This document shows, in pieces, positions 7,382 through 9,538 of a stretch of 9,538 bases of DNA. Source of the stretch: an uncultured Ruminococcus sp. Lineage in GTDB: Bacteria; Bacillota; Clostridia; Oscillospirales; Acutalibacteraceae. How positions within the stretch are numbered: position 1 is the stretch's first letter; the number at the start of each line of letters is the position of its first letter. Below the pieces are notes generated by a model. That model made no database searches and was not told the origin of the DNA. It worked only from the letters and a program-made list of their open reading frames with translations. The stretch covers positions 1-9,538 of the forward strand of contig CAMKNF010000070.1 of NCBI GenBank assembly GCA_946414115.1. Reading direction: 5' to 3'. Made by a program: the position numbers and the translations under genes.

Positions 7382-8278
7382 GTGATAATTTTGCAAAAAC
7401 AGGACAGACAAAATTCAATTGGAATTGCACTCTCGGGAGGCGGATTGCAGGGAATTGCCCACATCGGCGCAATAAAGGCTCTTTATGAGCTTGGAATACA
7501 CCCTCAATATGTTTCGGGTACAAGCTCGGGAGCGTGTATGGCGGCAATTACGGCTATGGGATTCACCGCCGACGAAATGTGTGATCTGGCAAAAAAGCAC
7601 TGGAAAACGCTTGCCGAGATTGACAACGGACTGATTTTCAAGGCACTTGCGCAGTTTATTCTTAACAAAAAGATTCAGAAGGACGGAATAAAATCGGGCG
7701 AGTTGATTTCCGACGTAATCAAGGAAATTATGGCGATAAAGGGTATAAAGGGCTTTAAGGATTTGCCGATTAACCTTTCAATCTGCACGGTTGACACGCT
7801 GACAACAGACGAGTGTATTTTCACAACAGAGGACGAGCACCTTGAAAACGACCATATACATTATATATGCGACGCACCGCTTGATATTGCCGTTCGTGCG
7901 AGTATGTCGTTCCCTGCGATTTACACTACCTGTACATACGACAAGTACAACTTCATTGACGGCGGTTCAAAGGACAATCTGCCTGTAAAAATCCTTCGTG
8001 ATATGGGCGTGGGCAAGGTACTTGCCATTGGCTTTGACATAATGAACTACGACCCCGACGCAGGACTTGACGGACTTATCAAGGTTATATGGCGTGCACT
8101 TGACGTTTATTCAATTGACGGAACGAGGAAGTCAATGGAGATGGCTGACCTTGCGGTTCAGATAAACAACAAAAACACACAGCTGTTTTCGATGGATAAC
8201 GTTGACGAAACAATTCATGAGGGTTATGAAGCAATTATGGCACATAAGGACGAAATCCTCCGAATTTTTAAAGAATGA
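7382..8278 (+). CDS. Patatin-like phospholipase / lipid acyl hydrolase
   Basis: A 298-residue serine hydrolase of the patatin family with a Ser-Asp dyad. The oxyanion-hole motif SGGGLQG is at 18-24, the nucleophile elbow GTSSG at 46-50 makes Ser48 the nucleophile, ASMSFPAIY at 173-181 is the typical block before the second catalytic site, and FIDGG at 191-195 supplies Asp193. There is no signal peptide or clear membrane helix, so it probably acts on lipids from the cytoplasmic face. The length suits single-domain bacterial patatins of the RssA/YlbK type. Two starts are plausible: GTG at 7382 with AAGGA 5 nt upstream, and TTG at 7391 with a stronger AGGTGAT site (7380-7386) 4 nt upstream; the longer form is given. 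It lies 22 bp after the glycosyltransferase and is probably co-transcribed. Substrate is unknown; acyl hydrolase activity follows from the intact dyad. Confidence 0.93.
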   Translation: MIILQKQDRQNSIGIALSGGGLQGIAHIGAIKALYELGIHPQYVSGTSSGACMAAITAMGFTADEMCDLAKKHWKTLAEIDNGLIFKALAQFILNKKIQKDGIKSGELISDVIKEIMAIKGIKGFKDLPINLSICTVDTLTTDECIFTTEDEHLENDHIHYICDAPLDIAVRASMSFPAIYTTCTYDKYNFIDGGSKDNLPVKILRDMGVGKVLAIGFDIMNYDPDAGLDGLIKVIWRALDVYSIDGTRKSMEMADLAVQINNKNTQLFSMDNVDETIHEGYEAIMAHKDEILRIFKE

Positions 8279-8284
8279 TGCATA

Positions 8285-8303
8285 ATTTAATTCGGAATTA
8301 AAT
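8285..8303. repeat. AT-rich 9-bp palindrome after the patatin gene
   Basis: ATTTAATTC (8285-8293) and GAATTAAAT (8295-8303) are perfect inverted arms around a single G. It begins 7 bp past the patatin stop and 18 bp before the terminator stem. As RNA it would be a weak hairpin without a U-tract, so it may add to 3'-end processing or be incidental. Confidence 0.35.
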
Positions 8304-8320
8304 ACCCACAAACAAATTTA

Positions 8321-8354
8321 AAACTCCCCACCAAAACTAATCGGTGGGGAGTTT
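8321..8354. terminator. Probable bidirectional Rho-independent terminator
   Basis: A perfect 12-bp stem, AAACTCCCCACC (8321-8332) with GGTGGGGAGTTT (8343-8354), encloses a 10-nt loop. On the plus strand the GC core is followed by TTTATTATATT; on the minus strand by TTTTAAATTTG. It sits between the convergent patatin and dockerin-protein genes, ending 22 bp short of the latter's stop, so it can serve both transcripts. Confidence 0.88.
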
Positions 8355-8376
8355 ATTATATTATGTAATATTAAAT

Positions 8377-9538
8377 TTAACTTATACTTGCAAGCAACTT
8401 CTGAAGATATGTTGCGTCTTCAACTGTAATTTCACCGTCGCCGTTTACATCAGCCGCCTCATGACCATACATATAAGTAATTTCTCTTATACCAGCCAAA
8501 TAGAGCTGAATAGCGGTTACATCTCTTATTGATATCATATCGTCACCGTCAACGTCGAAATCCGTGCTGAAAACCGTGTATTCCTGAGAAGCTTCACCAT
8601 AGTAATTTCCTATGCCTACTATAGAAAAGCTGCATATTCCCGCATATACAAATCCACTGCCGTCTAAAACAAGATAATCAACACCCTCGGTAAGTTCTTT
8701 TCCGTCTGATATTACAGTGTAATTATCGGGCTTATCCTGTTCCTTTCCGGTATACACCATTTCGCTGATTTCAATTGAAGCGTTTGAAATATCATACTTC
8801 GCCGTACCCAACACAAAAGGAACTGCTTTTTCTGTGCTATCATTAGTTTTATAGCTGATTGTGATATTTCCCTTGCTGTCGGAATTAAGCTGGTCAAAAT
8901 AGATGAATGAGCTTATACTTAGAAAATCGGAATTAACATTTCCGTTGTTCACACCTACAACATACGTAGTATTGGGTTCAAGACCTTTGAATGTATAACT
9001 GTTTTTGTATTTCTTATTTGTGTCATTATAAGGTACGAATTTAAGTGAATCCTGGTGCTGGTAATTATGAATAAGTGAAGAATCCCAGTTTTTATTTCCC
9101 TCGGGATAATAAATTGTCAGGTCATCAACATTCCAGAAAACCTGTGACATATAATAATTTGCAGAAAAGTCACCCTTGAATTTAACTGACTTTAAGTTGT
9201 AGCAGTTAAAGAAAGGAACGTAATCCAGATGTACATATTCGGGAATTGTAACGCTTTCCAGTCCGCAGTTATAAAATGCACGGCTGTAAACATACAAAGT
9301 ATCATTCTGTAATGTTTTAGGGAAATCTATTGACTTAAGCGATTTACAATTTGCAAAAGCAAAATAGTAAATTGTATATAAAGATTCAGGAATATTAATC
9401 TTGGAAAGAGATGTACAATTATTGAATGTGTATGATTCAATAGTATCTATCCCTACGGGTAATGATACTGTTGTCAGGTTACCGCAATCGGAGAATGCGT
9501 AATTATCTATTCTGGTTACCGAATCGGGAATAACAACA
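8377..9538 (-). CDS. BspA-like leucine-rich-repeat surface protein with C-terminal type I dockerin (5' end beyond window)
   Basis: The frame is open from the right edge to a TAA at 8377, giving the last 386 residues; the start, and presumably a signal peptide, lie outside. Visible residues 1 to about 125 are repeats of the LRR_5/BspA type, each with an AF-x-NC-x-L core followed by I-x-IP (for example AFANCKSLKSIDFP, SRAFYNCGLESVTIP). Residues about 165-250 include a YTFKGLEPNTTYVV Fn3-like strand pattern, then an Ig-like module with VYTGKEQ and GNYYGE near 250-315. Residues 325-386 form a dockerin with two calcium loops, D328-V-D-G-D ending at D339 and D363-V-N-G-D ending at D374, each followed by a hydrophobic helix (YLAGI, LQKLLASI). 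Dockerins plug into cohesins on scaffoldins or the cell surface, so this is probably a secreted non-catalytic adhesion or binding component. No enzyme domain is visible. The DNA is clearly more AT-rich than carAB. Confidence 0.92.
   Translation of the reverse strand, partial: VVIPDSVTRIDNYAFSDCGNLTTVSLPVGIDTIESYTFNNCTSLSKINIPESLYTIYYFAFANCKSLKSIDFPKTLQNDTLYVYSRAFYNCGLESVTIPEYVHLDYVPFFNCYNLKSVKFKGDFSANYYMSQVFWNVDDLTIYYPEGNKNWDSSLIHNYQHQDSLKFVPYNDTNKKYKNSYTFKGLEPNTTYVVGVNNGNVNSDFLSISSFIYFDQLNSDSKGNITISYKTNDSTEKAVPFVLGTAKYDISNASIEISEMVYTGKEQDKPDNYTVISDGKELTEGVDYLVLDGSGFVYAGICSFSIVGIGNYYGEASQEYTVFSTDFDVDGDDMISIRDVTAIQLYLAGIREITYMYGHEAADVNGDGEITVEDATYLQKLLASIS

Noticed and set aside
8377..9297. 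A complete 306-residue minus-strand gene starting at a TTG at 9297.
   Set aside because: The frame stays open to the right edge and upstream codons continue the same leucine-rich repeats, so the TTG is an internal Leu codon of a longer gene.

Overview
The window looks like part of a chromosome from an anaerobic Firmicute of the Oscillospiraceae/Ruminococcaceae type. The signs are moderate GC coding sequence, a surface protein pairing BspA-type leucine-rich repeats with a type I dockerin, an ANTAR regulator with a degenerate receiver, and the CGGPLD form of the CarA C-terminal motif. This placement is inference from gene content; there is no rRNA or tRNA here to fix it. Six genes and one or two edge fragments fill the window, and I see no insertion sequence, CRISPR array, prophage gene or RNA gene.

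Left part, minus strand (1-3.5 kb). A probable three-gene operon reads ANTAR regulator -> carA -> carB with gaps of 36 and 48 bp. carB runs off the left edge after 572 codons. CarA and CarB form glutamine-dependent carbamoyl-phosphate synthetase, which feeds pyrimidine and arginine synthesis. The ANTAR protein would bind RNA and prevent transcription termination. Its receiver has lost the phosphoacceptor Asp. A promoter is visible just upstream, behind a terminator.

Middle left, minus strand (3.6-5.4 kb). A Na+/phosphate symporter with a fused C-terminal PhoU-like domain stands alone between its own terminator and a striking promoter. Upstream of the -10 element there are hexamers like TTTACA at exact 11-bp spacing. 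They match the B. subtilis PhoP box pattern in sequence, period and position, which suggests control by phosphate starvation.

Right part, plus strand (5.6-8.3 kb). A divergent two-gene unit encodes a multi-spanning GT-C type glycosyltransferase (GT39-like) and, 22 bp later, a patatin-family lipid acyl hydrolase. It has a clear TATAAT promoter and ends at a 12-bp stem terminator that probably works in both directions.

Right edge, minus strand (8.4-9.5 kb). The C-terminal 386 residues of a secreted or surface protein converge on that terminator: BspA-like leucine-rich repeats, a linking Fn3/Ig-like region and a two-repeat dockerin. This stretch is visibly more AT-rich than carAB. The most noteworthy signals are the phased Pho-box array and the pairing of an ANTAR pseudo-receiver with carAB.
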